Origin: Taishania pollutisoli
GTDB taxonomy: Bacteria; Bacteroidota; Bacteroidia; Flavobacteriales_D; Crocinitomicaceae
Direction: 5' to 3'
Length of the DNA: 64,000 bases
Assembly: GCF_014518315.1 (NCBI RefSeq)
Contig: NZ_JACVEL010000011.1
Span: forward strand, 1 to 64,000
The notes below the pieces were generated by a model, which ran no database searches, was not told where the DNA came from, and saw only the letters and a program-made list of their open reading frames with translations. Shown one piece after another: positions 43,296 to 50,869 of the stretch. Within the stretch, counting starts at the first letter, position 1, and each line of letters opens with the position of its first letter. The position numbers were made by a program, and so were the translations under genes.

Positions 43296-44500
43296 AAGCG
43301 ATGAGAAAACTTCCGGTGACCGTTTTGAGCGGATTTCTCGGAGCAGGAAAAACAACCTTGCTCAACCACATTTTGCACAATAAAGAAGGGTTAAAAGTAG
43401 CTGTGATCGTCAATGACATGAGTGAAGTCAATGTAGATGCGCGATTGGTTGAAAACGAACATACATTGTCACGGACGGAAGAAAAACTGGTTGAAATGAG
43501 CAATGGCTGTATTTGTTGCACTCTGCGGGAAGACCTGATGATTGAAGTGGAGCGTTTGGCAGGTGAAGGACGATTTGATTACCTGTTAATTGAGAGCACG
43601 GGGATCAGTGAACCTGTTCCGGTGGCGCAAACATTCTCATTTGTAGATGAACAAAATGGGATTGATCTGTCTAAATTCAGCTATGTTGATACAATGGTAA
43701 CGGTGGTGGATTGCTTTAACTTCTTTCGTGATTTTAGTACCAATGAATTATTGAAAGACCGTGAATTGACGGACATGAAAGAAGATGATCGTACCATTGT
43801 GAACTTACTGACCGATCAGATCGAATTTGCAAATGTAATTGTGCTGAATAAGACAGATTTGGTCGATATTGAAACGGTTGGAGTGTTAAAAGCGGCCATT
43901 AAAAAACTGAATCCGGGTGCAAAAATCATTGCAGCTACGTTTGGAGGTGTCAACCCGAAAGAGCTACTCCATACCGGGTTGTTCGATTTTGAAGAAGCCC
44001 GGAATGCACCTGGTTGGCAAAAGGAATTAGAGGTAGAACAGCACGTGCCCGAAACAGAAGAATATGGCATTAGTTCGTTTGTGTTCCGAAACAATAAACC
44101 ATTTCATCCGGAGCGTTTATGGAAGTATCTGAACGAAGAATACCCGGCGGGTGTCATCCGTGCAAAAGGATTGTTCTGGCTGTTATCCCGACCGGATGAT
44201 GCGCTGAATTTTTCACAGGCGGGTGGCTCTTCCCGACTGGAACAGGCAGGGGTGTGGTGGTGCAGTATGCCATTTGAAGAGCGAATGCGTTACCCTTCGT
44301 TTGCCCATAACCGGGAGATCATTGAAAACCGCTGGGATAAACAATGGGGAGACCGGATAAATGAACTGGTGTTTATCGGGCAAAATATGAACAAACAACA
44401 AATGATTGCAGATTTGGAAAATTGCCTGATTACAAAAAGTGAAGAGGAATTGTTTGGAAAAAATACCAACTTTAAGGACCCGTTCCCTGTAAATCTGTAA
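43292..44500 (+). CDS. zigA: COG0523 zinc-chaperone GTPase, ZigA type
   Basis: A 402-residue G3E GTPase. Walker A is [12 protein letters not shown] (residues 13-24), the metal-binding CxCC is NGCICCTL (Cys73, 75, 76), the guanine-specificity motif is LNKTD, and the CobW C-terminal domain follows. The [13 protein letters not shown] segment is typical of the ZigA branch. These proteins are induced when zinc is scarce and deliver metal to chosen enzymes. The start ATG at 43292 overlaps the previous stop; a TTG at 43277 is less likely. It is preceded by two Zur-like boxes and followed by a methyltransferase 23 bases on. Confidence 0.92.
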   Translation: MKAMRKLPVTVLSGFLGAGKTTLLNHILHNKEGLKVAVIVNDMSEVNVDARLVENEHTLSRTEEKLVEMSNGCICCTLREDLMIEVERLAGEGRFDYLLIESTGISEPVPVAQTFSFVDEQNGIDLSKFSYVDTMVTVVDCFNFFRDFSTNELLKDRELTDMKEDDRTIVNLLTDQIEFANVIVLNKTDLVDIETVGVLKAAIKKLNPGAKIIAATFGGVNPKELLHTGLFDFEEARNAPGWQKELEVEQHVPETEEYGISSFVFRNNKPFHPERLWKYLNEEYPAGVIRAKGLFWLLSRPDDALNFSQAGGSSRLEQAGVWWCSMPFEERMRYPSFAHNREIIENRWDKQWGDRINELVFIGQNMNKQQMIADLENCLITKSEEELFGKNTNFKDPFPVNL

Positions 44501-44523
44501 TTACTTTAATACAAACAACGATC

Positions 44524-45120
44524 ATGGAATTTTGGGAAGCCAGCTTTATTGACAAACAGGAGATGTGGGGATTTGAACCTGCGATATCTGCTGTATTGAC
44601 CAATAACTTTTTTATAGAAAAAGGAATTCAAAACGTACTGATTCCGGGAATCGGGTATGGTAGAAATGCACAGATTTTCCGGGAAAACGGGATGAAGGTT
44701 ACCGGAATTGAAATCTCAAAAACAGCCATCGAATTGGCGCGAAAGCATTACGGAACAGAACTGACCATCCACCATGGTTCTGTCAATGAGATGCCATTTG
44801 ATGCAACAAAATACGAAGGCATTTTTTGCCACGCGCTGATCCATTTGCTGGATCAGGAAGAACGGGCACAACTGATCAGGAATTGTTATGAACAATTGTC
44901 TGAAGACGGATACATGGTGTTTTCAGTCATTTCAAAAGAAGCAGCTACCTATGGACAGGGGAAATCTATTGGTAAAGATCGGTTTGAATTGTTTGGTGGT
45001 GCAACATTGTTTTTCTATGACCGTGAAACGATCCGGGAAGAATTTGAAAAATCAGGATTGATAGAAGTCACAGAAGTCAATGATAATTATCCTTTTTATC
45101 TGATTAAATGTAAAAAATGA
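44524..45120 (+). CDS. Class I SAM-dependent methyltransferase in the zinc operon
   Basis: A 198-residue methyltransferase. Motif I is VLIPGIGYGRNA, the SAM ribose-binding acidic residue is in VTGIEISKTAIELA, and HALIHLLDQEERAQLI follows. It starts MEFWEASFIDKQEMWG, an N-terminus like that of thiol- or tellurite-type methyltransferases, but the substrate cannot be fixed. It lies 23 bases after zigA and 13 bases before the flavoprotein. Its presence in a zinc-limitation operon is unexplained. The fold assignment is firm. Confidence 0.85.
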   Translation: MEFWEASFIDKQEMWGFEPAISAVLTNNFFIEKGIQNVLIPGIGYGRNAQIFRENGMKVTGIEISKTAIELARKHYGTELTIHHGSVNEMPFDATKYEGIFCHALIHLLDQEERAQLIRNCYEQLSEDGYMVFSVISKEAATYGQGKSIGKDRFELFGGATLFFYDRETIREEFEKSGLIEVTEVNDNYPFYLIKCKK

Positions 45121-45133
45121 CAGAAGGGATTAT

Positions 45134-46144
45134 ATGAATAAAATAATACGAAGAACGTTGATCAAAACAGGAGGTTTAGCTGCGTTGACAGTCGTAGTGC
45201 CTGTTCCTTTGACAACGTTCGTTAAACGGAATAAAATGGAAGAGAGTAAACACGTTGAAGTAATCATTATCGGTGGGAGTTATGCAGGTTTATCTGCTGC
45301 AATGGCGTTGGGGCGTTCAATGCGAACAACGTTGATCATCGATGGGGGAGATCCGTGTAACAAGCAGACACCGAATTCACACAATTTTATTACCCAGGAC
45401 GGAGAAACACCAGCTGCAATCGCTAAAAAAGCAAAGGATCAGGTCTTGCATTACCCGACAGTCACATTTCTTCAGGATATTGCAGTGCATGGGTATAAAA
45501 AACAAGACGGATTTGAAATTGTCACACAATCAGGCGTTCGTGTGACCGCTAAAAAGCTCATTTTTGCTACCGGAATCAAAGACAAACTACCGGAAATAAA
45601 GGGATTTTCCGAATGTTGGGGTATTTCAGTCATTCATTGTCCGTATTGTCACGGGTATGAATACCGTGGAAAACGCACGGCAATCATGGCAAACGGAGAG
45701 CGGGCGTTTCATGTGGCTTCATTGGTCAATAACCTTACGGAACATCTTACGGTTCTTACAGCAGGGAAAGCCGATTTTGATGCTGAACAGCGTTCAAAAT
45801 TCCAGCGCCACCACATCGGGATAATAGAAATGCCTGTTGCCGAAATACAGCATGAAAACGGAATGGTACAAAATGTTGTGTTCAGTGATGGGAAGCAATT
45901 GGGATTCAACGCTGTTTATGCAGCAGTGTCTTTTGAGCAGCACTCAACAATTCCGGAAGAATTGGGATGCGAACTTACCGAGCAGGGCTATCTGAAAACG
46001 GATGCGTTTTACAAAACAACAGTGCCGGGGATTTATGCTTGTGGAGATAATACATCCATGATGCGATCCGTTGCAGGTGCTGTCGCCTCAGGGAACATGG
46101 CAGGTGCAATGGTCAATATGGAATTAACGAGAGAAGTGTTTTAA
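45134..46144 (+). CDS. Thioredoxin-reductase-like flavoprotein with Tat-like leader
   Basis: A 336-residue FAD protein. The core has IIIGGSYAGLSAAMALG (FAD), a redox pair in CPYCHGYEY, and YACGDNTSM near the end, the order of thioredoxin-reductase-like oxidoreductases. An NADPH motif is degenerate (AIMANGERAFHVA). Ahead of the fold lies KIIRRTLIKTGGLAALTVVV, which looks like a Tat signal with its twin arginine. If so, the folded flavoprotein is exported. An internal ATG at 45236 (MEESKHVEVI) would give a cytoplasmic form. It is last in the zigA operon and convergent with the Fur-family gene, six bases away. Confidence 0.82.
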   Translation: MNKIIRRTLIKTGGLAALTVVVPVPLTTFVKRNKMEESKHVEVIIIGGSYAGLSAAMALGRSMRTTLIIDGGDPCNKQTPNSHNFITQDGETPAAIAKKAKDQVLHYPTVTFLQDIAVHGYKKQDGFEIVTQSGVRVTAKKLIFATGIKDKLPEIKGFSECWGISVIHCPYCHGYEYRGKRTAIMANGERAFHVASLVNNLTEHLTVLTAGKADFDAEQRSKFQRHHIGIIEMPVAEIQHENGMVQNVVFSDGKQLGFNAVYAAVSFEQHSTIPEELGCELTEQGYLKTDAFYKTTVPGIYACGDNTSMMRSVAGAVASGNMAGAMVNMELTREVF

Positions 46145-46150
46145 AAGAAA

Positions 46151-46540
46151 TTAACGACAATTCGGACAAATTCCGGATAAGGTGAAGTTCATTTCGTGAA
46201 CCTGGTAATTTTTCGGAACCTTAAAACTTGGTTCAATGTCTTCCATACACGTCACTTCTTTGCATTTTTCACAGCTAAAATGGGCATGATTGTGTGTGTG
46301 AATATGCTTTTCCTCTGAAGAGCAGGAATGGCAGGAAGCATATTTTACGACACCTTCCAGGTTGACAACCTTGTGTACTTCATCTTCCGTAATCAGACGT
46401 TCCAGAACACGGTAAATCGTTACACGGTCGCACAGACCATTCAGTGCCGATTGAATTTCAGCATGAGATAACGCCACAGGAGAATGGTTGATCAATTTTA
46501 AGATCTCTGTCTTAGCAGCTGTGTTCCGGGTTTGTTTCAT
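46151..46540 (-). CDS. zur: Fur-family regulator, probably Zur
   Basis: A 129-residue Fur-family repressor. The winged helix has LSHAEIQSAL and RVTIYRVLERL. The dimer domain has a His-rich HIHTHNHAHFSCEKC and the structural zinc pairs CEKC and CPNC. Context identifies zinc as the signal: a COG0523 GTPase, a TonB receptor and His/Cys-rich small proteins surround it, and the same palindromic box lies before both units. It is divergent from the receptor unit, with two boxes in the shared gap. It could instead be an iron or peroxide sensor by sequence alone. Confidence 0.82.
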   Translation of the reverse strand: MKQTRNTAAKTEILKLINHSPVALSHAEIQSALNGLCDRVTIYRVLERLITEDEVHKVVNLEGVVKYASCHSCSSEEKHIHTHNHAHFSCEKCKEVTCMEDIEPSFKVPKNYQVHEMNFTLSGICPNCR

Positions 46541-46558
46541 CTTTTTTCAAAAAAATAA

Positions 46559-46611
46559 CGCAACATTGTTGCAAATACAAAAATAGTAATTATTTTCGCA
46601 ACAGAATTGCA
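46559..46611. promoter_or_regulatory. Two Zur-like boxes between the regulator and the receptor unit
   Basis: CGCAAC-ATT-GTTGCA at 46559-46573 and CGCAAC-AGA-ATTGCA at 46597-46611 are the same motif as at 43033-43094, each with one asymmetric base. Their centres are 38 bases apart, and they fit in the 104-base gap between the divergent starts at 46540 and 46645, so both directions could be repressed. Confidence 0.7.
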
Positions 46612-46644
46612 TGAATAGTCCCACAGGATTATTTTTTAGTGTTT

Positions 46645-46962
46645 ATGATAAAACAATTGCTGACATACACATTGCTTTTTGCTTTTGCGGTCATTTTTTC
46701 TCCGCGAAGTAGCTGGCATAGTCACGATGAGGTTAAAAAATCATGTGCGCACGATAATGATCACGATCATTCTGATACAGATGAAGATTGTTATGTCTGC
46801 GATTTTACCCTGCAACCGGCACTCACTCCTGTTGCATTCCAATTTCAATTTCCTGTTCCGGACAATTACATTGCCGCAGCAATCACGCTGGCATTAGTTG
46901 ATGTTTCGGATATTTCAGTTCACACCCTCAGAGGTCCTCCTGTTGGTACAATCGTGTGTTAA
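46645..46962 (+). CDS. His/Asp-rich exported small protein of the zinc unit
   Basis: A 105-residue protein with one hydrophobic N-terminal segment (signal or anchor, LLTYTLLFAFAVIF). The region SWHSHDEVKKSCAHDNDHDH and the following CYVC are a dense set of metal ligands, likely binding Zn or Cu in the periplasm. The C-terminus is a Pro-rich tail ending in a lone Cys. The start was chosen at ATG 46645 over a GTG at 46639. It is the first gene after the two Zur-like boxes and is followed 58 bases later by the TonB receptor, so it may hand metal on after uptake. The exact role is unknown. Confidence 0.75.
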   Translation: MIKQLLTYTLLFAFAVIFSPRSSWHSHDEVKKSCAHDNDHDHSDTDEDCYVCDFTLQPALTPVAFQFQFPVPDNYIAAAITLALVDVSDISVHTLRGPPVGTIVC

Positions 46963-47020
46963 TACACCGCAGCCTGAGCGCTGCAATACGTTTGTATTCG
47001 TTTTATAACCAACAGGTATC

Positions 47021-49264
47021 ATGATTAAATATATAGTGTGCACTGTACTCCTGTTGTTGGGAGGTCAGACACTTGCTCAGTCCATTCAGGGAGAAGTAGT
47101 GGACGAAGAAACAAAGGATGGGATTCCGTTTGCCCAGGTCACATTGGTGGATTTCCATATGACCGTTCAATGTAATGAAAACGGAAAATTTGTTATTCGG
47201 GGGAAATTTCCGGAAACAGTACAGATAAGAATTAATGCGACAGGATATGAGACGCAGACACTCACTGCCGTATTCGACAATGAAGAACGTTTTGTATCCA
47301 TTAAAATGGAAGTACTTCACCTGGAAATTGATGAGGTGACAGTAACGGCATCCGGAAATGAGCTGAAGAGTAACAGTGTCAGTTATGTAGAACTGAAATC
47401 AATAAAAGAACTCAACGAGTTGCCAAAAGCCTCATTGGGGCAGATGTTGGAAAGCATCCCCGGAGTATATAATTTATCTACTGGTCCGGGAATCTCAAAA
47501 CCGGTGATCCGCGGATTGCAGGGAACCCGTGTATTGACATTGCTAAACGGTGTCCGTATGGAAGGCCAACAGTGGGGAGGAGATCACGGAATGGGGATCA
47601 GCGAATTGGGAATCGGAACAATAGAAGTCCTAAAAGGACCTGCTTCGTTACAATACGGAGCGGATGCGTTGGGAGGCGTATTCTATTTATCCAACGAACA
47701 ATATGAGAATCAGGGTAGTCATTCTATTACAGCTTCCTCTTTGTTTGAAAGTAACACCATGGGATCCGCCAGTTCATTGTTGTACAAAGGCACGACAAAA
47801 AACCTGAAAATTCTTGCCGGAGGACGTTTTGCGTCACATGCAGATTATCAGATTCCGGACGGGCGTTATGTGAAAAATTCCCGTTTTCAGGATGTCAATG
47901 CAAAATTGGGAGTGGGATGGCACAAAGGAAAATGGGTTGGAAATATTCGCTATGATTGGTCCACATCTACATTAGGAATTCCCGGACATACCCATGATTC
48001 TATTCCCGAAACAGCCGATTTTCTTTCCGCAGCACAGCAACGTAAAAAAACATTGCCTGTACAGTACCTGAGCAATCACATTGCTTCCTGGGAGAATAAA
48101 TTTATCTTATCAAAGCACACCATTCAGTTGCTGACAGCTTTTACCATGAATCAGTTGATTGAACACGATGAAAAGGTAACCATTCCTGAATTGTTGATCA
48201 ATACCTACAACATACCGTATAAGCTCAATGTTGAATCAAAATTGAAGAATAACATTGTACTCACATATGGTTTACAGGGAATGTACCTGATTCAGGAGAA
48301 CAGTTCAAAGGCGGAAGATCGTCTTGTCCCGGATGCCCGGCAAAATGATAACGGGCTGTATTTTCTGACAGCCTGGACAAAGAATAAGTGGAAATTGAAA
48401 GGAGGGGTTCGTGCTGATTTGCGTTCCATTGCCGCCACCGCCGATAATAAATTTACGGAATCGTTTTCCAAAACATATGCAGGATATAACTTCTCACTTG
48501 GAGCAAACTACTCCGTTTCTAAAAAGCATATTTTACGACTAAATGCCACAACGGGTTTCCGGATTCCTCATTTGTCCGAATTGCTTTCCGAAGGAGTACA
48601 TCACGGAACATTCCGCTACGAAATCGGAGATGTGAACCTGACAACGGAAAAAGCATTGCAACTCGATTTATCGTACGAGTATGCAGGAGAACACCTTTCG
48701 GTTGTCGTCAATCCGTTTGTCAATGGTATCCGTGATTATATTTTTGTACAACCTCAGGATTCGTTTATCAGTGGTGTTCAGGTATTCAATTACCGACAGA
48801 CAAATTCCATTGTTTTGCAGACTGGTGCAGACCTTGGATTGCATTGGCATCCGCATTTTGCCCACTTTTTACATGTTGAAAGTACCTTTTCTTACCTGAC
48901 AATGCTGTCGCCGGATACGGATGCATATTCGCTCATTCCGCAACCGCGCTGGACCAATTCCATCAGCGCCCGTTTTGAAATGAAAAGCAAGTTCCGAATT
49001 GATAATGTGGTGCTGCAACATGCCTATTATCTCCCGCAACAAACCGTTTCTCCGTTTGAAACAGCATCTGTTGACTATAGTTTACTTGATTTTGGCGTGC
49101 AATGTTCCTTTGATAGCAATGTGCCGGTACAGTTACAGTTTGGTGTCCGCAACCTGACCAATACCAGTTACATTAATCACCTTTCCCGTTTGAAGACCCT
49201 CGGGTTGGAAAACATGGGAAGATCCTACTATGTCAAATTAGTAATCAATTTAAATTTTAAATAA
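47021..49264 (+). CDS. TonB-dependent outer-membrane receptor, candidate zinc importer
   Basis: A 747-residue receptor. Signal peptide, then a carboxypeptidase-like regulatory domain (residues about 20-105, VVDEETKDGIPFAQVTL), a plug domain (MLESIPGVYNLSTGPGISK, VIRGLQGTRVL, GPASLQYGADALGG) and a 22-strand barrel ending in a hydrophobic-aromatic tail (LVINLNF). The plug contains QQWGGDHGMG, with His and acidic residues. The operator boxes upstream and the Zur-like gene suggest zinc or a zinc-complex as substrate, as for ZnuD. Energy comes from TonB/ExbBD elsewhere. The substrate remains inferred. Confidence 0.9.
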   Translation: MIKYIVCTVLLLLGGQTLAQSIQGEVVDEETKDGIPFAQVTLVDFHMTVQCNENGKFVIRGKFPETVQIRINATGYETQTLTAVFDNEERFVSIKMEVLHLEIDEVTVTASGNELKSNSVSYVELKSIKELNELPKASLGQMLESIPGVYNLSTGPGISKPVIRGLQGTRVLTLLNGVRMEGQQWGGDHGMGISELGIGTIEVLKGPASLQYGADALGGVFYLSNEQYENQGSHSITASSLFESNTMGSASSLLYKGTTKNLKILAGGRFASHADYQIPDGRYVKNSRFQDVNAKLGVGWHKGKWVGNIRYDWSTSTLGIPGHTHDSIPETADFLSAAQQRKKTLPVQYLSNHIASWENKFILSKHTIQLLTAFTMNQLIEHDEKVTIPELLINTYNIPYKLNVESKLKNNIVLTYGLQGMYLIQENSSKAEDRLVPDARQNDNGLYFLTAWTKNKWKLKGGVRADLRSIAATADNKFTESFSKTYAGYNFSLGANYSVSKKHILRLNATTGFRIPHLSELLSEGVHHGTFRYEIGDVNLTTEKALQLDLSYEYAGEHLSVVVNPFVNGIRDYIFVQPQDSFISGVQVFNYRQTNSIVLQTGADLGLHWHPHFAHFLHVESTFSYLTMLSPDTDAYSLIPQPRWTNSISARFEMKSKFRIDNVVLQHAYYLPQQTVSPFETASVDYSLLDFGVQCSFDSNVPVQLQFGVRNLTNTSYINHLSRLKTLGLENMGRSYYVKLVINLNFK

Positions 49265-49265
49265 T

Positions 49266-49481
49266 ATGAAAATCAATTCAGTTGGAGCGTTGGTTGCCGT
49301 AGCGGTAATCACGTTAGCACTTGCGTCATGCAAAAAAGAAGAATGCCACGAATGTCATTACGAGTACAACGGACAAGAAGTTGAGCTGGGTGAACGGTGC
49401 GGAGACGACCTGAAGAACCTGGAAGCAAGTGGTTATGCGGTAGACGGAACCGTTTACGAGGTACATTGCCACGAACATTAA
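49266..49481 (+). CDS. Small Cys/His-rich lipoprotein following the receptor
   Basis: A 71-residue lipoprotein (AVAVITLALASCKK, lipobox LASC). The mature part is about 50 residues and contains CHECHYEY near its start, a Cys in ERCGDD and HCHEH at its end, about nine potential metal ligands in all. Its ATG lies one base after the receptor stop, so it is coupled to it. It would sit anchored in an outer or inner membrane leaflet and may capture zinc leaving the receptor. No family is known to me. Confidence 0.8.
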   Translation: MKINSVGALVAVAVITLALASCKKEECHECHYEYNGQEVELGERCGDDLKNLEASGYAVDGTVYEVHCHEH

Positions 49482-49493
49482 ATAGTTACATTC

Positions 49494-49546
49494 ATCAATC
49501 GTTTGTTGGGCGGAGTGGATTTGAACTTTGCTCAACAAAGATTGAT
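49494..49546. other. Long hairpin between convergent genes
   Basis: ATCAATC plus TTTGTTG at 49494-49508 (one extra base between) pairs with CAACAAAGATTGAT at 49533-49546 around a 24-base loop. No T-run follows. It lies after the zinc-unit lipoprotein and before the convergent membrane protein, so it probably protects or ends both messages. Confidence 0.55.
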
Positions 49547-49593
49547 CAGTAGTGGTCGTTTCAACACCAATCAACTGCTCCCGAAAAGGGGAA

Positions 49594-50169
49594 TTATTCT
49601 TCTGCTATATGTTCTTCGATGACTATTTTCCTGTTGCCGATTACAAAATGATGAATCAATACCAGTAGGAAAAGAACCAGGAGAGAAAGTTTGTCAAACA
49701 ATGTCGTGTCTTCCACAAAATAGGTAGCTCCCAGCAGAAACGTCATGATGGAGCTGTACAGAAGAATGCCGCCAATAATAATGTAGGCGGACCACTTTTG
49801 CTTCCTCCAGAGAAAAATGAATCCAATCAACACGCAGAGCCAAAGCACGATTCCCATCAGGTGAAATCGTTCCAGATAATTGTAAAAATCAGTTCCTTCA
49901 AATCCTAATTCACGACCCCGCAGTGAAATGATGGCTTCGACATCTACCTGCTTGTGACGTTTTAAGAACAGCGGTTGCTTTAGGATGATATAGGAAATAG
50001 TATTCCAGATACCGAAGATAGAAGTAATCAATAACCCTGTAAAAAAAACAATTTGCGTATACAGCCCCGGGCGTTCGTCTCCCAAAACGAAATTTCTGGC
50101 CCGCTTGAGGTGCGGACGAAAGAGTTGTTCGTCATTCTTTTCTATATTTGTCACTTCCTGATCGGACAT
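49594..50169 (-). CDS. Membrane protein of unknown function
   Basis: A 191-residue protein with a soluble N-terminal part (MSDQEVTNIEKNDEQLF) and four membrane segments (about residues 40-60, 100-122, 130-150 and 160-180). I do not recognise a family. The longer frame reaching 50400 would overlap the divergent transglutaminase-like gene and cross a -7 element, so the ATG at 50169 was chosen. No motif points to a function. Confidence 0.7.
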   Translation of the reverse strand: MSDQEVTNIEKNDEQLFRPHLKRARNFVLGDERPGLYTQIVFFTGLLITSIFGIWNTISYIILKQPLFLKRHKQVDVEAIISLRGRELGFEGTDFYNYLERFHLMGIVLWLCVLIGFIFLWRKQKWSAYIIIGGILLYSSIMTFLLGATYFVEDTTLFDKLSLLVLFLLVLIHHFVIGNRKIVIEEHIAEE

Positions 50170-50188
50170 CGGATTACACGTTTTGTCA

Positions 50189-50196
50189 CAAAAATA
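50189..50196 (-). promoter_or_regulatory. -7 element of the divergent membrane protein gene
   Basis: TATTTTTG on the minus strand matches TAnnTTTG and lies 19 bases before the ATG at 50169, within the 44-base divergent gap. Confidence 0.45.
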
Positions 50197-50213
50197 GGTG
50201 AAAGCACACCACA

Positions 50214-50855
50214 ATGGAAAACTTTTTAAGAGAAACAGCATATTTAAATTATTCACATCCTGCGTTTGATGAATTTCTGAAGGAGACATCATTGCACGGA
50301 AACGGAACCGAACAAGCACTACAGCTCTATTACCTGGTGCGGGATTCTTTTTTGTATGATCCGTTTCACCTGGATTTACGACCGCAGTCATTAATTGCAT
50401 CCGGGATTCTCACAAGAAAACGAGCATGGTGCGTTGAAAAAGCGATTGTATTGGCTGCTTGTGCACGAAAACAAGGAATTCCGTCCAGTCTGGGATATGC
50501 GATTGTTGTCAATCACATAGGAACGGATAAGCTGGAAAAATACCTGCGGAAGAAAGAAATCGTATTTCACGGGTATGTATCACTGTTTCTGGATGGAAAA
50601 TGGGTAAAGTGTACACCTGCATTTGATCAGAAAGTATGCCGGATCAACAAAGTGTCTACTTTGAACTGGGATGGAAAAACAGACTCCATGTTCCAGGAAT
50701 TTGAAGGTAATCAGCAATTCATGGAATACGTTCATTTTTATGGTGAATTTGATGATGTTCCCGTTGAATTGATGAACAGTGAGATGAAGAAACACTATCC
50801 CCATCTGTTCGAAGAAGTGTACGACTCAAAAGAATTTTCCTTTTTCCACATGTGA
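50214..50855 (+). CDS. Transglutaminase-like domain protein
   Basis: A 213-residue cytoplasmic protein with the papain-like transglutaminase core. The catalytic Cys is in KRAWCVEKAIVLAAC, followed by YAIVVNHIG, the His in FHGYVSLFLDGKW and the Asp in CTPAFDQ. Bacterial proteins of this type act as proteases or amide hydrolases rather than crosslinkers. The substrate is unknown. The DEF-type acidic stretch near the end has no role I know. A repeat array begins 15 bases after its stop. Confidence 0.82.
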   Translation: MENFLRETAYLNYSHPAFDEFLKETSLHGNGTEQALQLYYLVRDSFLYDPFHLDLRPQSLIASGILTRKRAWCVEKAIVLAACARKQGIPSSLGYAIVVNHIGTDKLEKYLRKKEIVFHGYVSLFLDGKWVKCTPAFDQKVCRINKVSTLNWDGKTDSMFQEFEGNQQFMEYVHFYGEFDDVPVELMNSEMKKHYPHLFEEVYDSKEFSFFHM

Positions 50856-50869
50856 ATGCAGTATGGTTA

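Noticed and set aside
49500-49530. tRNA-like words (GGATTTGAACTTT)
   Set aside because: Only a T-loop-like string is present; no acceptor, D or anticodon stem can be built around it.
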